Shown here piece after piece: positions 33,153 to 45,605 of a stretch of 64,000 nt of DNA (position 1 is its first letter; every line of letters starts with the position of its first letter). A model generated the notes under the pieces. The model did no database searches. It had not been told where the DNA came from and was given only the letters and a program-made list of their open reading frames with translations. Source of the stretch: Dendrobium chrysotoxum (taxonomy: Eukaryota; Streptophyta; Magnoliopsida; Asparagales; Orchidaceae). The stretch lies in NCBI GenBank assembly GCA_019925795.1, contig CM034303.1:56219931-56283930 (forward strand), read 5' to 3'. The translations under genes and the position numbers were made by a program.

Positions 33153-33937
33153 TGTTGACCTCTATAACTACCTCAGAGATCAGGAATTTGATAAAGATGA
33201 TTTAGTCTGAATGTGGATTGCATTGGGTTTCATTTCGTTATCTTCTAATCAAAGAGAAACTATGGAGAATATCGGAGAAAGAATGCTTCAGAATTCAAGG
33301 TGAAAACGAGTTGTTTTATAGAGTTCTAGAAACTATTCGACACTTGGCTATCAATGCTAACAATATAGAAGTGGTCGGAGAGATTGAGAAGTAAAAAAAT
33401 TGGCATTTGCTTCACTTAACCTATGGCAAAGATGAGCAAGATTTTGGTGTACTTACTAAAAAAATTTGAAAATTTTGAGAAGCATTTACTTGCTGTGCAT
33501 AAATAATCAACAGTTGACAATGATGCCCGAGGCTATTGGATGTTTAAGACAGCTTCGATATTCGAAAATTGCTAAGATCCTTGAGCAATTTTTATCACCT
33601 AATGTTTACAATATATGATAAAGGAGTTTTGCATATTCACAAGGATTTCTTACCAAAGGGTTTAAATAATCTTTTTAATCCATGTTACTTGAAATTGCCT
33701 TGGGATGCCATTAATGGGATGCATAGGATTGGAAAGTTAAAATATCTTCAAGACCTAGATGGGTTTTATACTAAGAATGAGATTGGTTATAAAATTGGAG
33801 AGCTGGATCATAAACGATTTCTGCCAGTTAAGAATCAAAATCTCTTCAAAATGTGAAAGGATGCTGAGGAAGCTTGCAGTGCCGAATTACATGCTGAGAA
33901 ATGGAATTTCAATTTCGCCAAGAACATGCTCGATGAA

Positions 33938-33998
<61 letters not shown>

Positions 33999-34665
33999 TC
34001 CAAGGTCTGCAATATGGAGGAACAATGTTAATTCCATCTTGAATCTAGAGAAAATTGAATTGACAGATTGTATGAAATGGGAAACTCTTCCTCCTTTCAA
34101 GCAACTACCCTGTCTCAAGTCTCTAAAACTCAATGGGATGTCAAGAGTAAAATGGTTCGAAAGTAAATTTAATGGGAATGATAAATATCGTGCCTTTCCA
34201 TTACCATAGGTGCTACATATAAGGGATTAAAGGCATTAGAGGATTGGTTTAAGGAAGGAGTAACTGCTGAAGATGGAGGTTTGTTTCCTTGCTTAATTTA
34301 ACTAGTGCTACATGACTACCTGATATTAAAAAGAGTTGCCCTCTTTGCCTTCTAAGCTGAAGACATTGGAGATATATAAAATTGGGAAAGATGATGTCTT
34401 GCAACATGTTTATGAAGATGAAATGACAGAGAAATTTGATCTTAAAAAATGGGTTTCTATTTCCATCAACTTTGATATGAAAAAGGTCATTGCAGATGTG
34501 TTGGAATCTCTAAAAAAAAAAGAAAGGAAGAAGAAGCTAAATCTGGATTCACATGATGCACTTCAAAGCTAAAGTCATTGGTGGTGTTCTGAAGGACAAC
34601 TTGGATGAAAGGCATTGGAGGACAGTTCAAGAAAGCAATTTATTTGCGACAAAAATAACGAACTA
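33153..34665 (+). pseudogene. Permuted CC-NBS-LRR fragment (right copy)
   Basis: Same order as the left copy: ARC2 end, LRRs, then P-loop region. Here a one-base difference puts the last LRR (SKLKTLEIYKIGK) and the nucleotide-binding part (LQHVYEDEMTEKFDLKKWVSI) in one open frame, 34336-34572, though the GKTT of the Walker A motif has become GKDD. A TA microsatellite of about 55 bp sits at 33940-33995, against about 21 bp in the left copy. Confidence 0.8.
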
Positions 34666-35640
34666 AGCAGCACGAGGCCAATCAAATGATATCCGATTGA
34701 CGAACGGACTTCGCCACCGCATCTGAAACACTGTCAATACTCTAAATTGACTATCAATTTATCCAAATTAAAATTGTACCGTGACCGATGAAGGTTTTAA
34801 TATAATAACACGTATTTTGAGGAAATTAGCCTCGTCGTCGCCCAAACGACATCTGATTGCGAAACGGACTGCGTCGTTGCATCCGAAACATCGTCAACAT
34901 CATCAATATTTTATTTAATTAATTTAGATCAATCGGGGTGGTGGCATGCAAATCAAAGCAGTCCTAATGCGATACGGTAATGCACATTTCAAGGAAAATT
35001 GGCCTCGTCGTCGCCCAAATGACGTTTGATTGCAAAATGGACTTTACCACCACGTCTGGAATGCTTTCAACCTTTAAAAACTATATTTTTTTATTCAATT
35101 CAAAGCATTCAGATTGGTAGCGCGACCGAGGTGATTCAAATACAGCAACACATATTTCAAGAAAATTAACCTCATCGTCGCCCAAATGACGTTCGATTGC
35201 AAAACAGACTTTGCCACTGCGTCCAGAATGTCCCAAATACTTAAGAATGACTTTTAATTTGATTAAATTAAATGACGTAAGAGAATGTCGACATGAATTG
35301 CGAGGCAAAACACAAATCATAAAATAATGATGTGCATGCTAAGGAATTTAGCCCTCGGCGTCGACCAAATGATCTCCGATCGATGAACGGACTTTGCCAC
35401 CACGTCCGAAACACTATCAATACTCTAAGTTGACTGTCAATTTATCCAAATTAAAATTGTGCCGTGATCGATGAGGGTTCTACTACAGTAATGCACATGC
35501 CGAGGGAAATTGGCATCGTTATCGCCTAAATGACATCCGATCATAAAACGGACTGCGCCATTGTGACCGAAACATTATAAATACCCTGAATCCACTATCA
35601 ATTTGTCTAATTTTAATATTTGGCAAATTTGACACGTAAA
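34666..35640 (+). repeat. Satellite-like tandem repeat (right copy)
   Basis: The counterpart of 10780-11765, with the same CTCGTCGTCGCCCAAA boxes at about the same spacing. Confidence 0.75.
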
Positions 35641-35894
35641 CGAGGTAAAATACACGCAAAACAAGATAATTACACGCAAATCAAGATCATTTCTGATTGA
35701 CCAATGCATTACTGTCATCCTTATTTAATGATAATTCTAATTGTGGAAAGTCATCATTAATATCACACATTAATCAAAATAAAATGGGAAAGTCAAATGA
35801 AAAGTCAAAATCAAAATTAATGCACATTAATGTTCACCTCGTATTGTCGAATTCTTCTGCTCTAATCTCTGTTTTGAATCCCCGAAATCTCGCG

Positions 35895-36381
35895 ATGGCA
35901 GTGGTCTCCTCGTCTGAATACAACTCTGCTTTTTTTTTTAGCTCACGACCCCACTATTCTCGTTCGACTCCGCTTCAAAGCTTTCTCCGTAAGATTTCCT
36001 CAAATTGTTTTCCTCTCCGTCACCTGCAAACTACTCACGCTAAACTGTTCTTCCACTTCCAACAGAAACAACAGTTCGTTAAAATCACTTCACAACAGTC
36101 TTGTCCACGAGTAGCTCCATATGCCCAGGTCCTTTGCAAACCGAACCTCGCCTGAACCCTTCCCCTCCGTCGCCAGCCACGAACAGTTCTTCCTCAAACC
36201 GCAAATCCAACTCCATTCCTCTAGTCGATTTCCCTTCTATGCTAACTGGCATAGTTCCCCACTTCTTATTGTGTGCTGGGCTTGGACTCCACGTGAAGTG
36301 GTAGCAACCGTCTGTTCCCTTGCTTGACTCGTAAAATTTTTTTGTAGCCAACCGGATTTCTTGCTCTGAGATTTAAAGCAG
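35895..36381 (+). pseudogene. Captured host exon, transit-peptide-like (right copy)
   Basis: ATG 35895 opens an 87-residue frame to 36155. It is rich in Ser, basic residues and aromatic residues (VVSSSEYNSAFFFSSRPHYS at its start), like an organelle targeting peptide. The block ends in CAG/GTAATG at 36381/36382. Bases 36102-36433 are identical to 12218-12549. The source gene is not recognised. Confidence 0.45.
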
Positions 36382-37305
36382 GTAATGACATCTTCCTTTC
36401 ACATGTTCAAACAGTGGTAATATTCCAAGAAATCCTATTTGGACATGTGGCATGTTTCTTCCCTTTGTCCACTAGTGAAAGGAATATTGAGTTCAAATCA
36501 CTCTTGTTGTTAATATGATTATCGTCCTGAATATTTCCTCTTAATGACTTTCTTTTTTAATGTTTTAGCTTTTTGTGTGGACATAAATCTTATAAAAATA
36601 AAGAAGAAGAAAGCCTTTACCTTTGAGTGGGATTCGTATTGGGTACTTATTTTATTTTATTATTATTATTTTTTAAATCCTTTTTATTATTATTATTGTT
36701 TTATTTGTCCTTGTGGAATCATTTAAAAATAGATGTAGTCATGCCTTTATTATTTTTTAAAAAAAAGGGGAGAAAGAGAAGTTTTGATTTGATAGCTTTT
36801 TAAAAAGCAACCTGATGCATTTCATCTCATGAAGCCAAAAAAAAGAAAAGGTGTTCTATGAAAGATTTACATTTCATCTGTAGCTTTATTGTTATTATCT
36901 TTTTCTTTTTTAGCCATGCTTTTGACCGGACTGATCTTTCCATTTGATGAGATTTTTTAGTTGTTTGAGTTGATTTTTCTTAAAAGTTTTAACATCTTTT
37001 CCTCACATATAATGAACCCCAATTTCCAAGAGCCATTTTCTCATCAATCAACACATAACGTTTCTTATTTTTTCTTATCTGTTTACTTTCCTTTCATTGC
37101 ATTCAGTTATGTTCCATTTACCTTACCTTTGATATGGGTTACTAATTGCTATCATTTTGTAAAGGCAGCTATTATATATATATATATATATATAAAGTGA
37201 AAGATAGTTTTATCTATTCTTTGAGTTAGTTAGTAACTGGTATAAGTAGTGCAATGAGTATTTATATTAACTATTACTATTTGTATCAATGAGTATTTGT
37301 ATTAA

Positions 37306-37870
37306 CAAAAAAAAAAACAAGAAGAAAAAGAAATGAATTTAGTCAAAAGAAAAAAAGAGAAAAGTAAAAAAAAAAAGAGCGAAAAAATTCAAAAAAAAAG
37401 AAGCAAGAGAGGAAAGAGTTTTGCGAACTTCGAGAGCCTGACTTCGACACTTGCAGCGCGACGAAACAACCACATATACACACTTTCCTAAGCATGGTGG
37501 GAGGAAGTTCATCACGATGCTCTCGACGAAGCAGGTAATCACCCAAAACCCTATTCTCGATGTTCGTGTCGGGCCGTCAAACCGTCTATACACGCTTTCC
37601 TAAGCGTGGTGGGAAGGGAAACCAGTGCGACACCTACGACGATGCGGGTAGGCCCTATGCACGCTTTTCTTAGCATGGTGGGGATTATCTTAAGTACCCG
37701 TACGTGGCTCTGTACCTGTGGGAAAACAACTGCTCTTCTTTTCAGGTACATTTGAAGATTCATACACGCTTACTTAAGCGTGGTGGGGATTGAAGACTTT
37801 ACCCGACCGCGGTGTCCTCGAAAGAGGACACCTACCATACACACTTTATTAAGCGTGGTGGGAAAGGCCC
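37306..37870 (+). repeat. Purine tract and hairpin motifs (right copy)
   Basis: A shorter purine tract (37306-37405) is followed by CACACTTTCCTAAGCATG, CACGCTTTCCTAAGCGTG, CACGCTTACTTAAGCGTG and related motifs up to 37865, corresponding to 13534-14180. Confidence 0.7.
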
Positions 37871-40674
37871 AGTTTTCCATAATTTCTCCTAAATAGGGGA
37901 GACGCCGGGAGGCTGCCGAAATTTTTGGTGAAAATAAAAGACTTGGACTTGGACTTGATTGAACACATGTAGGGGACTTGAACTTTACCGAATAATGAAA
38001 ATTAAAATCAAACTTAGTTCAAACCTAAGCAAATGATAAACGACAAATGCAAAGAACTTTGACTTAAACTTGAACATTAAACAAACCTTGACTTGAACTT
38101 TTGAACTCAAGCAAAGACTTGAGGTTGGACCACAGGGGACTCAGACAATATTTGGACAACTTGAACTTGCATATCGAATTGAACATTGGGCAAATGCAAA
38201 AGGATTGAATGAAAGGTCAAACTCAAAGAGATTTAAGTGTTAATTAATGCAGTTGATTGTGCAAATAAAGAAATGGAAATGAATGATGATATCAAACTCA
38301 TCATGAAAATTGAACCACCCTTGGGGACGAAGAGCTTACAAGTAGAGTTTGTTTGCAAGAAGAAGATTACAAAGTCATGACACATAGCCTCCTACAAATA
38401 CACAAAGGGACAAATGTGATGTTCACAAACAATACCAAGGATGTTATCAGTCATGCCATGAGTTAAAAGTTAAAATGACAATATCACAAGTAAAACAAGA
38501 GAGGTATTGAGGAGGCAGCACTCTTTGTTATCAATACAAATCAATAAAAAAAATGAAATGAGCACATGATAGTCTAGTACCAACCGGATGCAATAGTTTT
38601 CCACGAACCAAGACAACAAATTACAATGAGTATAAATGCTTGTAAGAAATGATAGAAGACCTGTCGTATACTCAATGCACCACTATGGGCAAATACAAAA
38701 GAGAACTACAGTAGATATGAACTCCTACGAGCCACTGTAGGAAACCCTACTGCGTATCTAATGTGCTATTCAAAAGTGAAATACAAAGTTAATGTATCAA
38801 ATATGATTCCCTACGAGTTGTCGTGGAAGATTCGTTGTACGCCCAGTGTGTCAACCACAAGCAAAAAAATAGAGTAACTACAACAAATGTATGTGACCAG
38901 CACTAGAAGATTTGTATGCAAAGTAATGACTATGAACAAAGGCATCATGCAAATGCAGTCATCTATGAATAGCAAGCAGGAGATTCGTTAGTGCACTACA
39001 ACCCATCTGTAGAAAGTAATCGGTAGTGCACGATAATCTACCTGTATGAAAGCAGCATACAACTCAGTCCACAAGCTACTGCACAACTCTACCGGATTTA
39101 CAACACTCGTACAAGCAGACATAAGGCGTCTACGAGCTTCCAAATTGATTGCTGCATTCAAAAGATAGTTACCCGCACAACTATTAACTGAAATATTTTA
39201 AAGTCCCCCACACATGCACTATATTATGCATACACATAGGTACACATAAGGGGTGAGTGTAATTAAATACCCGCATGGGCCCCGACGAGCATGTTATGGG
39301 TACATATGTGATGTCTAGGGATGCTATGCGGGTTAATGAATAAACCCAAGTTTGAGCCCGATCCTTCTATACGGGTAGATAGGAGTCGACATGGCTCGAA
39401 CCATAAAACAAATATATGGATGGGAGATCGACCAAAATATTCATTTTATAGTTTATATTAGGCCTTCAAGGCCTTCAACAAAGAAAGTTTATCAATAAAG
39501 GTCTGAAGCCTACGAAACCCGATCCTCTGTCGACAGCCCGATAGAGTCGACAACGTTCAAGCCATAAATACAAATGACCCCTTAAACCTAGATGATGCCG
39601 TGTTAAATGCGAATCTCAACCGGAGGGGTCCATTCCAAGTATTTCAAATTCCACTCCAATGCCCAGTCAAACTCCAAACTCCAAACAATCCCAAAATCCC
39701 AAACTCCAAAATTTTTAAAATTAAAATAAACTACCAAACACTTAAAGCAAAATCCATCCACTCTCGCGACAGTTTGCTGAGGTGGACAAGTTGAAAATAA
39801 TCTCAGCTCACAAGCTAATGCCTAGTCAAAAATATCACTATGATCCATTCTCAAACAATCTCCTGCCAGCAAGGACGTGGTACTAAGTCCTCCAACTAGC
39901 AGTTTCGTCGCCAAATGGCACTGCAGATAAACAGTTATGACACGGGGCCCTCTGAACCAGGTGGTCGCCGCCAAATGGCACCATTATATTATGGTTATAG
40001 CCAAAGCCTGTATGCTCCCCAATGGCATCAAATCCTTGAGATATGAATCAATAGGATATAATTGATAGGGCACAAAGCCCTCTGTTAGCTAAGGTGGATT
40101 CAAATTTATCTCCTTAAACAAACACCCATCCCAGGTCTACAAGGTACCCTTGGGCGAAGCAACCCATTGATACCGATAAGGATCCTTCTGTCATGTTGGG
40201 TCGACTACCTCCTCTGACTAAGTAAACCAGGGACCATGATGGCCCGAGATGACGGAACCATGGGATCTTGATCAGGTCCATCATCCATTCCCCCACCTTC
40301 CGCTTTAAGTGCGAGATGGTGAAAATTTCTAATTTTAAATATTAACCCTTTCAATCTCCAACCTTTCAAATTTCCAACCCATGCTGCTACTGTATATCAG
40401 ACTCACGTATCTCTACGTATCTGATTGACGACTAGCCTTAATCAAAAGTTCTCTCTCGTGATCGGGAGGGGTAATTAACTATAGGGGCTTGCGCCTATAG
40501 GAAACTAGAACTCAGATCATAAAGCCACACAAATAAGGGTGAAATCTCTGGGTAGTGTCTTATCTACAAACTCATCAGCCTTTCAAAATTTACCCCAGAA
40601 CTTAATTCTGTTAAAACTCTACCCGAAGAAAGCAAAAGCAGGTGGAGGCCGGGGCCAAATTTTTGGAGCCCACA

Positions 40675-42650
40675 TCATCACAAATTTTAACCAAAAGCTC
40701 GTTCTTGTGTTTTCCTCGGATACTCGGACACTTACAAAGGCTACAAGTGCTTGGACATATCCACAAATAAAATCATCATATCTCGTCACATAATATTCGA
40801 CGAACATTTCTTTCCCTTCCAATCTTCTTTGGCTAATCCTTCAAGTGTCCCTCAGGATATTCCTCCATCCCTTCTTATTCCTACATCTACCTCTGCTAAG
40901 CAGCGACCGGATTCTTCATTTCCACCTCATATTACCACTCAGCTCTCTGTTGAATCATCTATCTCTCCTCTGTCTTACCGTGAAGAGCAGCCCATTGCAT
41001 CTTTGCAATCTTCTCCCTCTATTGCGCATAATCACCATATGCTAACCAGATATAAAATAGGATCTTTGAAACATGTTCAACGTCTCAATCTTATTCATTC
41101 CCAAACCACTTCCAATCCCCCTCATAATCTTTCCTCTTACACTGAAGCAATCAAACATACCGAATGGCGTGAAGCAATGGCAGTAGAGTTTCTGGCATTA
41201 CAAAAATAAGGTACGTGGAGTTTAGTCAAGCAGCCTCCCGGATCTTCGGTCCTATGGTGCAAATGGACCTACCGAACCAAGTTTCATGATGATGGATCTG
41301 TTGCCAAGTATAAAGCTCGTCTGATAGCCCAAGGGAATCATCAGGAGTTTGGATTGGATTATACTGAAATGTTTAGTCCTGTTGCAAAGTTGCCAACCAT
41401 ATGTATTTTGCTTGCTGTTGCTCTTTTTAACAATTGGCAGGTTCACCAGCTGGATGTCGTGAATGCCTTTCTTCACGGTAAACTCAATGAAACTATTTTC
41501 ATGGCTCAACCCAAAGATTTTCATGATGCTCAAAATCCGTATTATGTTTGTCAACTTCATAAGGCCATTTATGGCTTGAAACAAGCACCACGTCAATGGT
41601 ACACTACATTTACAGAGTACCTGAAGTCTATAAGGTTTGTTCATCGTACAGCCGATCCCTCGCTTCTCATATTTCATCAACAGCATATTCACATATTCCT
41701 CCTCATTTATGTGGACGACATTCTCATTGCCGACAATGATCAAGCTGAAGTATCTTCTGTTATAACCAAACTGGGCAATAGCTTTGCAATGAAACATCTT
41801 GGTCCGGTCCACGACTTTCTCGGCATCAGGATTACCAAACATCTAGATATGTATTTTCTATCTCAAAAACAATATGCTTACTCTATTCTTCTACAAACTA
41901 ACCTCACTTACTGTAAAGCTCTAGTGAAGCCAACCAGCACGAAGCTACCATCCGATCTATCGGCTGATACACAACTCTCTGATCCTCAGACATACTATCG
42001 AATTACTGGATCATTACAATACTTGACCCTCACTAGACCGGACATTGCGTATAGTGTCAATCAACTATCCCAACACATGCACAATCCGCTACCTCAACAC
42101 AGCTTCCTGCTCAAAGGCCTGCTTCGTTATATCAAAGGTACGATAAACTACGGAATACCGATTACAAAGACTAATTTGGTGCTCAAATCTTTTTCAGATG
42201 CTAATTGGGCAGGCGATCCGATCTCTCGTAAATCTACCTCCGGGTATTGTTCTTTTCTTCGAGATACTCTCATATCATGGACTGTCAAAAAGCAACAAAT
42301 TGTGGCTCGCTCTTCCACGGAATCTGAATATCGAGTGCTAGCTACTCTGATAGCTGACATTATTTGGCTTCGACGGTTACTATCTGACTTCGGCATTCCT
42401 CCAAATGGACCCACAGATATGTTCTATGATAATGCATCTGCTATTGCTCTAGCTAACAACCCGGTCTTCCACGCTCGCACCAAATATCGAGATAGATAAA
42501 AAGTTTATTCGGGACCACCTACTACAAAATACTATCCGCATTCTACCTATCAGCACAGTCGACCATATAGCAAACATTTTTACCAAAGCTCTCTCTACAC
42601 CTCTCTTCAACACACTTCGGACCAAACGGATTGTCATTCCTGATCCATCA
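40675..42650 (+). pseudogene. Copia integrase end, reverse transcriptase and RNase H
   Basis: The integrase C-terminal CVFLGYSDTYKGYKCLD and FDEHFFPF motifs (40695-40820) lead into a Ser/Pro-rich linker. After a TAA at 41207 comes reverse transcriptase: KARLIAQGNHQEFGLDYTEM, LDVVNAFLHGKL, AIYGLKQAPRQWY and the active site IYVDDILIA (about 41705-41730). RNase H follows with SDANWAGD, SSTESEYR and a DNASAI box. The 381-residue frame 41354-42499 is open, then a frameshift near 42488 precedes IDKKFIRDHL...FTKAL. Catalytic residues of both enzymes are kept, so damage is limited to one stop and one frameshift. Confidence 0.9.
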
Positions 42651-42663
42651 GTTTGCAGGGGCA
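42651..42663 (+). other. Copia polypurine tract
   Basis: GTTTGCAGGGGCA precedes the 3' LTR. It is short but in the expected place. Confidence 0.65.
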
Positions 42664-42868
42664 TATTAGTACCTAAGTATATATAACTCTGTATTATCTT
42701 AATTAGATGCTAAGGTGGCACTTAACCATTGGATCTCTTGTAAACAAGGCCACACTCACTATCTATATATACAGCTGTATCTCACTCATTATAATGAATG
42801 AATCTCTGCCATCTTGTCTTCTTTAATTTGCTTCTCTCCTCTTCTTATTGTTCTGTTACATTTCTTCA
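42664..42868 (+). repeat. Copia 3' LTR (205 bp)
   Basis: Matches the 5' LTR at 6981-7182 with roughly 3-4% substitutions and a few short indels. Confidence 0.9.
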
Positions 42869-42869
42869 G

Positions 42870-43560
42870 GATTGAAAGAAACAACGGTAAGCATTCAGGC
42901 ATTAAAATGAGCTTTGATAAAGTTCTCGTTAGCCTTAAGCACAAAATTCAGCAACTTGTTGCTACAAACTTACTTCGCTCCAAACATTCTAAAGGGAAGA
43001 AAAATGGACTTCTTTCTTTCAATTTTCTTTTGATATACCTCATTATGACATGCCTGTCAAAATCATTACTTGGGATAAGCCTCTATTGGATCGATGAAGC
43101 TCAACATTGACAGCTGTGTTAATCATTCCACTGTTGGCTGTGGGGGAATTATTAGTAATCATCAGGTGATTTTATATTTTCTATTTATGCTTCTAATCCT
43201 CATTGTAGCGTAATCGTTGCTGGGGCGAAGGATGTTTTGTTGGGTTTGAAATTTTGCCTGGACCACAACCTTTATAGAATTTGGATCGAATTTGACTCTT
43301 GGCTTTTAGTTCATTTAATTTTGTCTAACATATGCAACAATGCATCTCTTTGTTATATTTTCAAGAATATCAAATTTTATCTTATGAAGTTTGATTTTGT
43401 TCTTACTTATATTATGAGAGAAGGGAATAGTTGTGCAGATTGGTTGGCAAAAAATAGAGCTGCAAAAAAAACTATGATCTTTATTTTTTGAGAGGTTTGG
43501 TGAGATTGGATAAGATAGGTTTACCTTATTTTAGAATCTAACTCCCTTTCATATATATTT
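42870..43560 (+). pseudogene. LINE ORF2 C-terminal fragment, right part with RNase H
   Basis: Resumes the LINE frame broken by copia: ERNNGKHSGIKMSFDKVL, then a plant-type RNase H (RVT_3) reading LNIDSCVNHSTVGCGGIISN, LLGLKFCLDHNLYRIWIEFDSW and YIMREGNSCADWLAKN. These include the catalytic Asp residues (D in NIDS, in EFDS and in CADW). The motif order is that of plant L1-type LINEs that end in RNase H. Frameshifts and stops lie at about 43105-43210. Confidence 0.75.
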
Positions 43561-43949
43561 GTTAAATGTTTGGTTTTGCTTGTTGTTTTGTTCTAGTGCT
43601 AAATTTCCCTTTATTTGTGTCTTTGGCTTCTGGGTTAGCGGTCTTCTTGAGTTTGTTTTTTGTTGGTTTATTTATATTTCCTTATTTGGTCTCAATTGGT
43701 TGTGACCTCCGAGTTGTTGCTATATTTTTTGATTTTCCTCTTTATTGATTGCCCTCTTTTTGACCTCTTTGGTTTGCTCCTTCTTTGTTTTCTTCTTGGT
43801 CTTCTACTCCTCTTTGCTGGTCTCTTTCTTATTGTTGCTGATTGTTTACTCGATGTCTAGTTTTTTTTCTTTTTCTTCTTTTTGGCAGTTGTTCTGGTTT
43901 TCTTTCTCAAGCCCTTGTGATTGTATTGATCCAGCTTGGTATGCATTTC
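43561..43949. other. T-rich stretch after LINE
   Basis: Probably the LINE 3' untranslated region. Open frames here are hydrophobic Leu/Phe/Val runs caused by T-richness. No poly(A) tail or target duplication was located. Confidence 0.4.
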
Positions 43950-45605
43950 GTCTGGCTCTTCTCGCTATACAACACCTCACATTGGTACTACAGTCGTTAC
44001 AAGCTCATAGGCTTTATTTGAACTATGCAAAGTATGAATTTTCTTCAATTTGAGTATATCTCTTAGGATTTATCATTTCGGCAGTAGAAGTAGCCACCAA
44101 TGCAAGTAAGGTAGAAGCCATTCAGAAATGGCCCACCCCACGTTCCTTGTTTGACGCTTGAGGTTTCATGGCCTTGCGAATTTCTATTGATGCTTCATCC
44201 ATGGATTTACCATTATTTTGGCTCTGATAACATATTTCCTTAAGGAAAAATAATTCTCATGGAACGATGAGAGGCATCGCAGTTGGGAAGCAATCAAACA
44301 CACCTTGAGTACAACACCTGTTCTTGCTTTATCGAACTTTGAACTTCCATTTTAGGTTGATCCAGATGCCTCTGCAGTTAGTACGGAAGCAATTTTATCA
44401 TAACTAGACAAACCAATTGAATATTTTAGTGAAAAGCTGAGCTCGGGAAGGCAAAAGTGGATGGTTTACGAACAAGAATTGTGCGCGGTGGTGCGGGCAC
44501 TCAAACATTGGGATCACTATTTGTTACATCAAGACTTCGTCTTGTATAGTGATCACCATGCTTTACAATTTATAAATAGCCAAAAAATATCAACCGTATG
44601 CACTCTTGTTGGATCTTATTTCTACAAAAAATCACATTTGTTTTAAAGCTCAAATCCGAGAGCCAAAATCGTGTAGCCGATGCCCTTAGTAGGACGGCAC
44701 TACTAACATAGTTACAATTACTGAAAATTAGACTAGAATGCTTGAAAGAGCTATACTCCACTAATGCATATTTTACTGATATATGGCAACAGTGCTCTTT
44801 CGGTCATCCCACGTTAGAATATTCACCTAGACATGGTTATTTGTTTAAAGGGAATTCTCTATGTATCCCTGATTCATCCTGTAGTGATCAGCTAATCCAA
44901 GAATACCGCGATGGAAGCCTAACTACTCGCCATGGATGAGAGATGGCCTTGAAGATACAGCTATAGGAAAGATTATTTTGGCCCAAATTACATAGAGATG
45001 TAGCTCGCTTTGTTGAACGCTGCCCAATTTGCCAAGAATATAAAGGAACCCAGCAGAACATGGGATTATATACTCCTCTACTAGTGCCGAAATCTATTTG
45101 GTAGGATATCAGTATTAATTTTATCTTGGGTTTGACTAGAACAAAAAAGGTGTAGACTCAATCATGATAGTTGTTGATTAGTTTTCGAAGATGACACACT
45201 TTGTTGCTTGTAAAAAAACATTTGATGCTGTTAACGATGCTCAATTATTCTTCCAAAAAATTGTTAGACTACATAGTCTACCTCATAGTATCACTTCCGA
45301 TAGAGACGTTAAATTTATAAGCCATTTTTGGATGAAATTGTGGAAGCGTCTCCATACGGCTATAAATCTTAGTTCAGCTCATCACTCACAATCAGATGGC
45401 CATACTAAAGTGGTTAGATAACATACTCCGGTACCTAGTACAAAGCCACCCGAAGTAGTGGGAAGAATTCTTGGGGCAAGCTAAGTTTGCATACAACCCA
45501 TTGACCAATCGATCTACTGGAATATATCCCTTTAGCACCGTGTATACAAAGAGTCCAAATCATATATTTGACATCCTACCCAAGTCTTCTAATAAAACAT
45601 AAGCC
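43950..45605 (+). pseudogene. Ty3/gypsy chromovirus pol relic
   Basis: A 5'-truncated pol. The RT end (SLQAHRLYLNYAKYEF, LGFIIS, WPTPRS) is followed by RNase H (VDPDASAVSTEAILS, IEYFSEKLSSGRQKW, YEQELCAVVRALKHWDHYLL, YSDHHALQF). Integrase reads CPICQEYKG, VDxFSKMTHFVACKKT, SITSDRDVKFISHFW (second Asp) and HHSQSDGHTKVV, where the usual catalytic Glu of TE-V is Lys. It ends near FDILPKSS. No LTRs, gag or chromodomain were found. Frameshifts and stops are frequent, so this is old. Confidence 0.82.

Larger units (their letters stand above)
9293..40674 (+). mobile_element. Giant Tat/Ogre-like LTR retrotransposon inserted in copia
   Basis: The unit starts TGTTGACC and ends GAGCCCACA (TG...CA). It is flanked by TCATA (9288-9292) and TCATC (40675-40679), a 4-of-5 target duplication. 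Removing it restores the copia integrase frame. Direct repeats of 7697 bp (9293-16989) and 7522 bp (33153-40674) flank about 16 kb of internal DNA. The interior carries gag, protease, reverse transcriptase, two RNase H domains and integrase on the same strand, then hairpin repeats and an antisense ORF. This layout fits the Tat lineage, whose Ogre members are the largest plant LTR elements. Without the nested solo LTR it is about 30.1 kb. Problems: there is no recognisable primer site or polypurine tract, and 161 bp of copia follows the 5' repeat. The LTR interpretation is therefore strong but not complete. Confidence 0.75.
33153..40674 (+). repeat. Giant element 3' terminal repeat (7522 bp)
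   Basis: The second copy of 9293-16989, from TGTTGACC to GAGCCCACA, followed directly by copia sequence. It is shorter mainly because of contracted purine and TA tracts. The stretch 37880-40674 corresponds to 14195-16989 and has no gene. Confidence 0.82.
40675..42868 (+). mobile_element. Ty1/copia (Ale-like) element, right part
   Basis: Continues the copia element broken at 9292: integrase C-terminus, reverse transcriptase, RNase H, polypurine tract and 3' LTR. It is followed by the second half of the LINE. Confidence 0.9.

Noticed and set aside
43561..43860. Membrane-protein-like frames (Leu/Phe/Val-rich)
   Set aside because: An effect of T-rich sequence, probably the LINE 3' untranslated region.
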